From contig JAWKHH010000003.1 of NCBI GenBank assembly GCA_041394945.1, positions 310,001 to 374,000 of the forward strand: 64,000 nt of DNA. Direction: 5' to 3'. Position 1 is the stretch's first letter. Each line of letters begins with the position of its first letter. Source of the stretch: Bryobacteraceae bacterium (GTDB taxonomy: Bacteria; Acidobacteriota; Terriglobia; Bryobacterales; Bryobacteraceae). Shown here piece by piece: positions 8,559 through 15,902 of this stretch. The position numbers were made by a program, and so were the translations under genes. Below the pieces are notes generated by a model, which did no database searches, was not told the origin of the DNA, and saw nothing but the letters and a program-made list of their open reading frames with translations.

Positions 8559-9581
8559 CTATCCGGCATAGAGGCCCATGCGCCCCTTCACGGTGCGGAT
8601 GGTGCCCCCGGCGATCGGCGCCACGCGGCGCGCGCCGTCGGCGAGCACGCCATCGAGATACGCCGGGTCGCCGGTGATTTCACGGTAGCGCTGTTGGAAT
8701 GGCTCCAGGTGCGAGAGCACCATCTCGGCCACCTGCTTCTTCAGGTCGCCGTACCGCATGCCTTCGAAGTGGGCGCGCATGCGATCGTTGTCCCATTCCG
8801 AAAACGCCTGGAAGATACCCAGAAGATTCGCCACTCCGGGCCCGGGCGAGGAGAAGTTGACGCCCGGTTCGGTGTCGGTCACCGCGCGCATGATCTTCTT
8901 GCGCGCCACATCGGGCGGATCGAGCAGTCCGATCGCGTGGCCGGCGCTGGTGGCGGACTTGCTCATCTTCTTCGTCGGATCGTCGAGCCCCATCACACGC
9001 GCCCCCAGGCTCGGCAGTTTCGTCGCGGGCACCACGAAGGTGTCGCCATAGAGCGTATTGAAGCGCTCCGCGATGTCGCGCGTCAGCTCGAGATGCTGCG
9101 CCTGGTCGTCCCCCACCGGAACGATCGCCGCGTTGTAGAGCAGGATGTCGGCCGCCATCAGCACCGGGTACTGCAGCAATCCGTCGCCGACGCTGGCCAG
9201 CGCGTCGTCCTGGCCGGAGCCCATTTTCTGCTTCCACTGTTCGGCCTTCGCCTTGAACTGGGTCATGCGGTGGAGCCAGCCGATAGGCGTGACGCAGGTG
9301 AGCATCCACGCCAGTTCCGCGTGCGCCGGCACGCTCGACTGCACGATCAGTGAAGAAACCTTCGGATCGATCCCGGCCGCCAGAAACAACCCCGCGATCT
9401 CGAGGATCTTCGCGCGCAATTCCTCCGGCTTCTGGTACACGGTGATGGCGTGCAGATCCACGACGCAAAAGATGCATTCGTAGTCGTGCTGCAGCCGGAC
9501 AAAGTTCTTGATCGCGCCGAGATAGTTGCCGATGTGCAGATCGCCGGTAGGCTGCACGCCGGAGAAGACTCTGGATTTCAT
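8559..9581 (-). CDS. trpS: Tryptophan--tRNA ligase
   Basis: This 340-residue class I aminoacyl-tRNA synthetase charges tRNA-Trp. The ATP-binding signatures are present as 'DLHIGNYLG' (HIGN at 16-19) and 'KMSKS' (205-209). The typical 'DDQAQHLELTRDIA' and 'LLQYPVLMAADILLY' segments are also seen, and the length is normal for bacterial TrpRS. The start ATG at 9581 lies inside the upstream copy of a duplicated intergenic sequence (see the repeat at 9561-9620). Confidence 0.97.
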   Translation of the reverse strand: MKSRVFSGVQPTGDLHIGNYLGAIKNFVRLQHDYECIFCVVDLHAITVYQKPEELRAKILEIAGLFLAAGIDPKVSSLIVQSSVPAHAELAWMLTCVTPIGWLHRMTQFKAKAEQWKQKMGSGQDDALASVGDGLLQYPVLMAADILLYNAAIVPVGDDQAQHLELTRDIAERFNTLYGDTFVVPATKLPSLGARVMGLDDPTKKMSKSATSAGHAIGLLDPPDVARKKIMRAVTDTEPGVNFSSPGPGVANLLGIFQAFSEWDNDRMRAHFEGMRYGDLKKQVAEMVLSHLEPFQQRYREITGDPAYLDGVLADGARRVAPIAGGTIRTVKGRMGLYAG

Positions 9582-9620
9582 GCTTGGTGTCAGGTGAGGT
9601 AAACAACCATCGTAAACGAA
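9561..9620. repeat. Upstream copy of duplicated trpS/methyltransferase junction
   Basis: Bases 9576-9620 match 10736-10781 at 42 of 46 aligned positions (three mismatches and one gap by eye). Weaker similarity (15 of 20) extends left into the first codons of trpS. The copy contains the trpS start codon (on the minus strand), an AGGTGAGG ribosome-binding-like element and the codons ATC-GTA-AAC-GAA. Those codons also open the methyltransferase frame at the second copy. The pair brackets the two-gene HNH cassette. Confidence 0.85.
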
Positions 9621-9659
9621 CCGGGACGCGAGCCGCCGTGGGCTTCGCCGGGTGTGCCG

Positions 9660-10142
9660 ATGAGCGGTACGATGAAGGGCGGAAAGTCAATGCCGCCGGA
9701 ACCAGAGGCCTCTTCGAACACGAACCGCGTTGCCCGCCAGATCAGCGATGATTTGGGCGCAATCAACGACATCGCCGATGCGATTGGCCGGAATCCGAAA
9801 GACACGGAGCAGGTGGACGTCTTGAAGCGCCGGATCGGCGATGTTCAGCGGCTGATCGCGGAGTTCTTCGGAACCGAATCGGAGCAGGCGGCCCCGGAGG
9901 CGCCGAAGCCTTCGCCCGAAGGGATGCTCGCGGAACGCTACCGGTTGATCGAGGCGAAGTTCGAGCGGCAGTTGACGGCCGGCGAAGACGCCCGCCTGGC
10001 GACGCTCGACGCCCAACTCAATTCCATGGACGAAGTCGAGGCGGCCGAAGAGCTACCCGCCAGCACACCCGCCTCGCGCCTGGAAGCGAGCCTGGACCGG
10101 CTGGAACGACACGTTGAGGCCCTGCGCGGCCGGCCCCGATAA
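9660..10142 (+). CDS. Hypothetical coiled-coil-like acidic protein of the HNH cassette
   Basis: The protein is about 160 residues, rich in Glu, Asp, Ala and Arg, with heptad-like helical stretches ('QISDDLGAINDIADAIG', 'RLEASLDRLERHVEALRG'). No known domain is recognised. Starts at 9660, 9672 or 9690 are all possible, and the same frame stays open upstream to the duplicated ATC-GTA-AAC-GAA codons. Its TAA abuts the ATG of the HNH gene (TAAATG), which indicates translational coupling and a shared function or an accessory role to the nuclease. Confidence 0.6.
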   Translation: MSGTMKGGKSMPPEPEASSNTNRVARQISDDLGAINDIADAIGRNPKDTEQVDVLKRRIGDVQRLIAEFFGTESEQAAPEAPKPSPEGMLAERYRLIEAKFERQLTAGEDARLATLDAQLNSMDEVEAAEELPASTPASRLEASLDRLERHVEALRGRPR

Positions 10143-10727
10143 ATGGCGCAATTCACACGCCGGACCCCACCCCCCGGACCTTTTGTCAACTACCAGCGAT
10201 TTAAATCGTTCCTCCGGGAGGACTTCCGGTTTCAGTGCGCCTACTGTAACATCACCGAGGCTTACCGCCGCGGCAGCGATGTGTTCGGCGTGGACCATTT
10301 CCGGCCGCGCGCCCACTTTCCGGACCTCGCGACGACTTACTCGAACCTCTACTACGCCTGCAACAAGTGCAACTCGATCAAGGGCTCCCGCTTTCCCACC
10401 GAGACAATGCGGAACCAAGGCATCGGCTTCGTCGATCCCTGCGCCGTCAACCCCCACGAGAACGACCTCCGCGAGGCCGCCGATGGCAAGCTCGAGGCGC
10501 TAACCGGCTCCGGGACCTACACGATCGCCGTGATTCGCCTCAATCGCATCGAGTGCGTCACATTCCGGCTGCAGCGCCGCCGCACGGCCGCTCGAATTGC
10601 CGCCCTGCGCGGGGAGATCGAAGCGTTGGACCCGCACGATCGGGGGACTATTCTCGCCCTCGAAGCGCTCCACGCCGCCGAACAGGAATGGGAAGCCTGT
10701 TTCGGATCGCACCCCGGAATGGAGTAA
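10143..10727 (+). CDS. HNH endonuclease-like protein
   Basis: The 194-residue protein has an HNH core. A zinc knuckle is formed by Cys32/Cys35 ('QCAYC') and Cys73/Cys76 ('YACNKCNSIKG'). The catalytic Asp51-His52 lie in 'GVDHFRPRAHFP', with Asn68 and Asn77 in the expected places. A helical region follows ('RIAALRGEIEALDPHDRG'). The family cleaves DNA and occurs in homing, restriction, phage and defence settings; no partner ATPase or methylase is next to it. It is coupled to the preceding small gene and lies between duplicated junction sequences, which suggests a mobile or recently inserted cassette. Confidence 0.8.
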   Translation: MAQFTRRTPPPGPFVNYQRFKSFLREDFRFQCAYCNITEAYRRGSDVFGVDHFRPRAHFPDLATTYSNLYYACNKCNSIKGSRFPTETMRNQGIGFVDPCAVNPHENDLREAADGKLEALTGSGTYTIAVIRLNRIECVTFRLQRRRTAARIAALRGEIEALDPHDRGTILALEALHAAEQEWEACFGSHPGME

Positions 10728-10781
10728 ACCCGGGGTTTCATGCTGTAGTGTTAGGTGAGGTAAACAATCATCGTAAACGAA
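10721..10781. repeat. Downstream copy of duplicated junction, with a trpS 5' stub
   Basis: This is the second copy of the repeat at 9561-9620. On the minus strand it still reads ATG-AAA and then 'MKPRVYS', which resembles the TrpRS N-terminus (MKSRVFS in the intact gene); it is a relic start of trpS. It also supplies the AGGTGAGG element (10753-10760) and the first codons of the methyltransferase. The duplication of both flanking gene starts implies insertion of the 1.1-kb cassette by duplication or recombination at this junction. Confidence 0.8.
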
Positions 10782-11969
10782 GTACGCTTCGAAAAACTGG
10801 TCTTCGGCGGCGATGCGCTCGCCCGCTCCGACGGCCGCGTCGTCCTCGCCCCCTTTGGGCTCCCAGGCGAACGCGCCCGCATCCAGGCCATCAGCGAAAA
10901 ACCAAGCCTCATCCGCGCTCGTATCGAAGAAACACTGGACCGGTCCGCCTACCGCGTGGAACCCGCGTGCCCGCACTTCACACGCTGCGGCGGCTGCCAC
11001 TATCAGCACGCCACGCCCGAGTATCAGGGCAAACAGAAGCTGGAGATTCTCCGCGAAGTGCTGCGGCGCGTCGGCAAAGTGGAAGCGCCGGACGGCATCC
11101 GGTACCTCTCCGGGCCGGCATGGGAATACCGCAACCGGATCCAGCTTCATTTCGACGGCCAGTGGATGGGCTATCACGAAGCCGGGTCGCATACCGTCGT
11201 CGGCATCGAGCATTGTCCGGTGGCGTCGCCGCGGCTCAACGAATCGATCGCCGCGCTGCGCAAGATGATGGGCGAGCGCCGATGGCCGCGGTTCCTGCGC
11301 TCGATGGAACTTTTCACCAACGAAGAAGAAGTGCAAGTGAACGTGCTGGACTCGGGCTCGAAGCACCTCAGCCACGCTTTCTTCGAGTGGTGCGCCGAGA
11401 GCATGCCCGGCGCGCTTTCGGCCGCACTCGAGTATCCGGCGGCGGGCGAAACCTTTCGCGTTAGCCACAAGTCGTTCTTCCAGGTGAACCGCTTTCTGGT
11501 GGACCAGCTCGTCGAAACCGCGATCGGCCGCGTCAGCGGGGACCGGGCGCTCGATCTCTACGCGGGCGTCGGCCTGTTCACCATTCCGCTCGCCCGGCGC
11601 TTCCCGGAAACCGTGGCCGTTGAAACCGTGGCCAGCGCCGTCACCGATCTCGAACACAACGCCAAACGGGCCGGCGTCACCGTGAGCGCGGTGCGCGAAG
11701 GCGCCGAACGTTATCTCGAGCGGGTAGAGCAGGCTCCCGACCTCATCGTGGCGGACCCGCCCCGCGCCGGCCTCGGCCGCGGCGTTACTGCGAGTTTGAA
11801 CCGCCTTCAGCCGCAACGGCTCATCATTGTGAGTTGCGACCCGTCAACGCTCGCGCGCGACCTCGCCGAGCTCACCGCCTCCGGCCTTCGCATCGAATCG
11901 ATGACTCTCCTCGACATGTTCCCCCAAACCGCTCACATCGAAACCGTCACGCAGTTGGGTCCAAAATAG
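10767..11969 (+). CDS. 23S rRNA/tRNA uracil-C5 methyltransferase (RlmD/TrmA family)
   Basis: A TRAM-like N-terminus ('EVRFEKLVFGGDALARSDGR') precedes a 4Fe-4S motif 'CPHFTRCGGC'. A SAM-methyltransferase domain follows with 'LDLYAGVGLFTIPLA', 'VADPPRAGLG' and catalytic 'IVSCDPSTLARD'. The enzyme methylates uracil C5 in rRNA or tRNA. No ATG, GTG or TTG exists in frame before GTG 10956, which would remove the TRAM domain. The frame opens right after a TAA at 10761, with AGGTGAGG upstream of ATC-ATC codons at 10767 and 10770, so a rare AUC start is the best fit. An alternative is a damaged start after the cassette insertion. Confidence 0.85.
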   Translation: MIVNEVRFEKLVFGGDALARSDGRVVLAPFGLPGERARIQAISEKPSLIRARIEETLDRSAYRVEPACPHFTRCGGCHYQHATPEYQGKQKLEILREVLRRVGKVEAPDGIRYLSGPAWEYRNRIQLHFDGQWMGYHEAGSHTVVGIEHCPVASPRLNESIAALRKMMGERRWPRFLRSMELFTNEEEVQVNVLDSGSKHLSHAFFEWCAESMPGALSAALEYPAAGETFRVSHKSFFQVNRFLVDQLVETAIGRVSGDRALDLYAGVGLFTIPLARRFPETVAVETVASAVTDLEHNAKRAGVTVSAVREGAERYLERVEQAPDLIVADPPRAGLGRGVTASLNRLQPQRLIIVSCDPSTLARDLAELTASGLRIESMTLLDMFPQTAHIETVTQLGPK

Positions 11970-11974
11970 ATCTC

Positions 11975-12466
11975 ATGGCCGAAGCACACGCTGACAAGGT
12001 CGAGATGCTCCGTCACGCGCTCGCCACGCTCGCCTACCGGTCCGCGAAGGCGCTGCGTGACGCGCCGCCGGAATTCGCCGGCTTCCATCCGAACCCGGAC
12101 TCACGGACGCCGGCGGAGATCCTCGCGCACATGGGCGACCTCCTGGACTGGGCCGTGTCCATGGCCAAGGGTGAGCCGAGTTGGCATGACTCGGCGCCGC
12201 TCGAATGGGACGCCGAATGCAGCCGCTACTTCCGCGTGCTGGGCGCGCTGGACCAACGCCTCGAAGCCGGCGAGGTGAAGCGCCATCCCGAACGAATCTT
12301 CCAGGGACCCATCGCCGATGCCCTCACCCACACCGGCCAGCTTACTTTCTTGCGAGGGATGGCCGGCTGCCCGGTCCGCCCGGAGAACTACTACGCGGCG
12401 CCCATCCACGCCGGGAGCGTCGGCCCGAATCAGGGTCCGCCGGCAATGGAGTTCGATCGGAAATAG
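11975..12466 (+). CDS. DinB-like four-helix metalloprotein
   Basis: This 163-residue protein has the DinB/YfiT pattern. A His follows helix 2 ('EILAHMGDLLDWAVSMAKG') and a second His occurs in 'ALTHTGQLTFLRGM', consistent with the family's metal-binding site. Members include thiol-dependent transferases and uncharacterised stress proteins; the function here is unknown. The ATG at 11975 lies 5 bases after the methyltransferase stop and is chosen over upstream codons that overlap that gene. It is probably co-transcribed. Confidence 0.7.
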   Translation: MAEAHADKVEMLRHALATLAYRSAKALRDAPPEFAGFHPNPDSRTPAEILAHMGDLLDWAVSMAKGEPSWHDSAPLEWDAECSRYFRVLGALDQRLEAGEVKRHPERIFQGPIADALTHTGQLTFLRGMAGCPVRPENYYAAPIHAGSVGPNQGPPAMEFDRK

Positions 12467-12471
12467 GCCGT

Positions 12472-13086
12472 TCAGTCCCTGGCCAGTTTGGCCGCGATCC
12501 GGGCCACGTGCGCACCCTGAAACCGGGCGATGGCCAACTCGTTTTCGCTTGGTTGGCGCGATCCGTCGCCGGCCGCGATTGTTGTGGCGCCATACGGGCT
12601 GCCGCCGCTGATCTCGGCGAGCGTCATCTGCCGCTGTTCGGAGTACGGCACACCCACGACCACCATCCCGTGATGGAGTAGCGTTGTGTGGAAGCTGAGA
12701 ATCGTGGACTCCTGTCCGCCGTGCTGGGTCGCCGTCGAAACGAAAACGCTACCCACCTTGCCGATGAGCCCGCCCTGCATCCATAGCTTGCCGGTCTGGT
12801 CGAGGAAGTTCCGCATCTGCGCCGCCATGTTTCCGAATCGTGTCGGAGTTCCGAAGATGATCGCGTCGGCTTCGGCGAGTTGATCGGGTTGAATCACCGG
12901 AATGTGAGAGAAGGCCGCGCGCGCCGCCTTCGCGCCGGTTCGTTCCAGCGCCGCATCGGGCGTCAGTTCCGGCACCTGAAAGATAGAGACCTCGGCGCCG
13001 GGCGCGGAACGGGCTCCTTCGGCTATGGCTTCGGCCATCTTGTATACATGGCCGTACATACTGTAGAAAACGACATGCACTTTCAT
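12472..13086 (-). CDS. wrbA: NAD(P)H:quinone oxidoreductase, flavodoxin-type
   Basis: The 204-residue protein has the WrbA signatures 'FYSMYGHVYKMAEAIAEGA' (FMN phosphate loop), 'GTPTRFGNMAAQMRNFLDQT' and 'TATQHGGQESTILSFHTTLL'. It reduces quinones by two electrons and protects against oxidative stress in the cytosol. The frame stays open upstream to 13431 only as antisense to the kinase gene, so the ATG at 13086 is used. It is the last gene of a minus-strand run with the kinase and the SelA-like gene. Confidence 0.9.
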   Translation of the reverse strand: MKVHVVFYSMYGHVYKMAEAIAEGARSAPGAEVSIFQVPELTPDAALERTGAKAARAAFSHIPVIQPDQLAEADAIIFGTPTRFGNMAAQMRNFLDQTGKLWMQGGLIGKVGSVFVSTATQHGGQESTILSFHTTLLHHGMVVVGVPYSEQRQMTLAEISGGSPYGATTIAAGDGSRQPSENELAIARFQGAHVARIAAKLARD

Positions 13087-13123
13087 GCCGAATTGGATTC
13101 GGCAGCAGGGTGATAAGTCGCAG

Positions 13124-14665
13124 CTATCTTCCCGAACGACGCAATGCGGGGAGCAAGTCGGAAGCACCCATCCCGAAGTAGACTTTGCGAAACAACGAGT
13201 ACAGTCCTTCGTACACCCGCACGGACTCCGCGTCCGGCTCGATGGTGCGGTACGTCGGACAAAGCGCCTGCTGCGCGGCTTCCACAGACGGCGTGGCGCC
13301 GGCCGCAAGAAAGGCGAAGATCGCGCTGCCGAGACTGGTGACGTCACCTTCGGGCACGAGCACCGGCTTCCCGAGCACGTTCGCATAAACGCGACTGAGA
13401 GTCTCGTTCCGCCGTGGAATGCCCCCTCCATTGATCACACGATTCACCGGCACGCCGTGCTCGGCCATCCGTTCCAGAATTACACGCGTGTGAAACGCCG
13501 TACCCTCGATAGCCGCGAACAGTTCATCCTGCGCCGTGTGCATGAGATTCCAGCCGAGCGTCATCCCCCCAAGTTCCGGGTTCACGAGCACCGTGCGGTC
13601 GCCGTTGTCCCAGGCGAAGCGCAGGAGGCCGGTCTGCCCGGCGCGATAGGACTCGAGTCCCTGGGCGAGTGCGCCAGCCGTTGAGCCCGCCCGCCGCGCG
13701 ATCGCATCGAAGAGATCGCCGGTCGCGGAGAGTCCCGATTCGTACCCGGCCATCTTCGGATGCACGGAGCCCTGCACCACTCCCGAGAGCCCGGGGATCA
13801 GCACCGCGCGCTCAGAGATGGCCATGATGCAGGTAGACGTGCCGATCACGTTCACGATGTCGCCGGCGCGAATCCCCGCGCCGACCGCATCCCAATGCGC
13901 GTCGAGCGCACCGGTGGGAATGGGAATTCCAGGGCGCAGCCCGAGTCGCTTCGCCCACTCCCCGCTCAAATGCCCCGCGATCGAATCGGACGCCCCCCAC
14001 CGGCCCGTGACTTTCTCCCGCACGCCAGCCAATAGAGGATCCACGGAACGCAGGAATTCGTCCGCGGGCAACCCGCCGAGCCCGGCGTTGTACATCCACT
14101 TGTGCCCCATCGCGCAGACCGAACGCGGCGCCGCTTCCGGATCGCGCACGCCGCAGAGCACCGCCGCGATGTAGTCGCAGTGTTCGAGCGCCGTAGCCAT
14201 GCGCCCGCGCCGGTCCGGATTGTGCCGCAGCCAGTGCAGCACCTTCGCCCAGCCCCACTCGGAAGAGTATGTGCCGCCGCACCAGGAGATCGCCTCGAGC
14301 TTGGCCTCGCGCGCGGCGGCCGTGATCTCAGCCGCTTCGCGCCAGGCGCGATGGTCGCACCACAGGTAGTAGTCGCCAAGCGGCTCGAGGTTCCTGTCAA
14401 CGACGATCACGCTGGATCCGGTGGTGTCGATCGCCAGCGCTTCCACGCTCGCACCATCCACGCCCGAATCGAGAAACGCGGCGGCGAACGCTGTTTCAAG
14501 CGCCGACAAATGATCCGCGTGGCTCTGCGTCGCCTGGTCCGGATCGGCCTGCGCGCGCTGCAGCGGGTACTCAGCGCTGCCCGCCCCCAGCCTTCCGCGC
14601 TCGCTCGAAAACAGAGATACACGCACGGAGAGCGTGCCGAAATCCACCCCCGCTACGATCGCCAT
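13124..14665 (-). CDS. FGGY-family carbohydrate kinase, ribulokinase-like
   Basis: The 513-residue protein begins 'MAIVAGVDFGTLSVRVSLFS', the phosphate-1 motif of FGGY kinases. It also has 'IDTTGSSVIVVDRNLEPLG', 'WCDHRAWREAAEI', 'IGTSTCIMAIS' and 'NGGGIPRRNETLSRVYANVLG'. The 'GTSTC' and 'GSVHPKMAGYESG' elements favour L-ribulokinase (AraB) over xylulokinase or glycerol kinase. It would phosphorylate a ketopentose or related polyol with ATP. It lies 7 bases downstream of the SelA-like gene, suggesting a sugar-linked operon, but no arabinose isomerase or epimerase gene is nearby. Confidence 0.85.
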   Translation of the reverse strand: MAIVAGVDFGTLSVRVSLFSSERGRLGAGSAEYPLQRAQADPDQATQSHADHLSALETAFAAAFLDSGVDGASVEALAIDTTGSSVIVVDRNLEPLGDYYLWCDHRAWREAAEITAAAREAKLEAISWCGGTYSSEWGWAKVLHWLRHNPDRRGRMATALEHCDYIAAVLCGVRDPEAAPRSVCAMGHKWMYNAGLGGLPADEFLRSVDPLLAGVREKVTGRWGASDSIAGHLSGEWAKRLGLRPGIPIPTGALDAHWDAVGAGIRAGDIVNVIGTSTCIMAISERAVLIPGLSGVVQGSVHPKMAGYESGLSATGDLFDAIARRAGSTAGALAQGLESYRAGQTGLLRFAWDNGDRTVLVNPELGGMTLGWNLMHTAQDELFAAIEGTAFHTRVILERMAEHGVPVNRVINGGGIPRRNETLSRVYANVLGKPVLVPEGDVTSLGSAIFAFLAAGATPSVEAAQQALCPTYRTIEPDAESVRVYEGLYSLFRKVYFGMGASDLLPALRRSGR

Positions 14666-14672
14666 TTGGGAA

Positions 14673-15869
14673 CTAGGCAGCGGCCTTTTTCAGAATCTCG
14701 CGGGCGCGGCGGGCGACGATTTCGGCTTCACCCGGCTCGAGCATCCAAACGCTGAGGATCACGCGGTCCGCCGGACTCGGCGTGCATTCGATCGCCGGAT
14801 CGCCTTCGCGCATCGCCTTCACGAACTCACGCGGCGTGATCTTCACTTTCGATTGATCCCACGTCACATGAATGTGCGGCACGTGGTTGGCGATCGGCGG
14901 AACCTGGATCTCAGTGTTCACGGACGAGATGCCGCGCACCGAATCCATGATCTTGTCAGCGCGCCGCTCCCACTCTTTCCACTCGGCGGCGTGATCCTTC
15001 TTCATGAACCGTTCGACGGCGATCATCATGCCGAGCAGTTCTTCCTTGTTCACCTTCTGCCCGCGCCCGATCGAATCCGAGTAGGGCGACGTGTTCAGGC
15101 GCGCGGCCTCGATCAGGTCCTTGCGTCCCAGCAGCAGGCCGGCGCTCTGAGGTCCGCGGATGCCCTTGCCGCCGGAAAAGACAAGCAGGTCGAAACCCTG
15201 TTTGATGTACTTCTCGAAGTTCCCAACCGGAGGCACGTCGGCCGCGGCGTCGCTCATCGTCGGGATGTTGTGTTTCTTCCCGAGCGCGGCGAACTGCTCG
15301 GCGTTGATCTTGCCCACCGTGTCGTTCGCGTTGAAGAACAGCATCATCACGGTGTTCGCGTTGACCGCGCGCTCGAGCTCCTCGGCCGTCTCCACCTCCA
15401 CGAACTTGGTCCCGCAGTTGCGCACCGCGTGGTCATAGCCGTAGCGGTGGGACTTCTGGATGATCACCTCGGTCTTCATGCCGGTGGTGTCGGGAAGAGC
15501 GCGGATGAACTGCTGGTTCTTGCCGGTCATGCATGCGGCCGTGCCCACCGTCAGCGCACTGGCGGCGCCCGCGCTCACCATGGCCGCTTCGGCGCCCGTG
15601 AGTTCGGCGATGCGCTTGCCCACCGCGTCGTGCAGTTCGATGAGCCGCACGTAGCGCTTCGAAGCGTAGTCGATCGCGTCGACGACCTCCTGGCCCATGA
15701 GCGACGCGGTGAGCGTCGTATAGGTGCCGGCGGCGTTGATGAACGTGCCGACTCCGAGCTCTTTGAAATAGTCGCGCTTGGTGGCGGCGGCGGCCAGCGA
15801 TGCGGGCATCAGCCCGCCGATCACCGGCATACTGGCGATGGACTGAAGAAAACGGCGGCGTTGGGACAT
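14673..15869 (-). CDS. Tat-exported SelA-like PLP-dependent enzyme, paralogue 1
   Basis: This 398-residue protein has a twin-arginine leader 'MSQRRRFLQSIASMPVIGGL'. The rest is a fold type I PLP enzyme of the SelA/D-glucosaminate-6-phosphate ammonia-lyase-like family, with 'AMVSAGAASALTVGTAACM', 'SDAAADVPP' and the PLP lysine Lys235 in 'FSGGKGIRGPQSAGLLLG'. Selenium incorporation is unlikely for an exported protein. A lyase or racemase acting on amino sugars or amino acids in the periplasm is more plausible. AAAGGAG precedes the ATG. It heads a minus-strand operon with the kinase, and a diverged paralogue lies at 17343-18944. Confidence 0.8.
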   Translation of the reverse strand: MSQRRRFLQSIASMPVIGGLMPASLAAAATKRDYFKELGVGTFINAAGTYTTLTASLMGQEVVDAIDYASKRYVRLIELHDAVGKRIAELTGAEAAMVSAGAASALTVGTAACMTGKNQQFIRALPDTTGMKTEVIIQKSHRYGYDHAVRNCGTKFVEVETAEELERAVNANTVMMLFFNANDTVGKINAEQFAALGKKHNIPTMSDAAADVPPVGNFEKYIKQGFDLLVFSGGKGIRGPQSAGLLLGRKDLIEAARLNTSPYSDSIGRGQKVNKEELLGMMIAVERFMKKDHAAEWKEWERRADKIMDSVRGISSVNTEIQVPPIANHVPHIHVTWDQSKVKITPREFVKAMREGDPAIECTPSPADRVILSVWMLEPGEAEIVARRAREILKKAAA

Positions 15870-15902
15870 TTTGGGATCTCCTTTGGGTACGGTATCACAC
15901 CG

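Noticed and set aside
10143..10727. HNH gene as PtuB of a Septu system or as a retron effector
   Set aside because: No PtuA-like ATPase, reverse transcriptase or msr/msd-like RNA is adjacent; only a small coiled-coil-like partner is present.
9561..10781. Terminal inverted repeats defining an insertion sequence around the HNH cassette
   Set aside because: The ends share only a short CCCGGG-like match; no transposase or integrase is encoded, and the flanking repeats are direct, not inverted.
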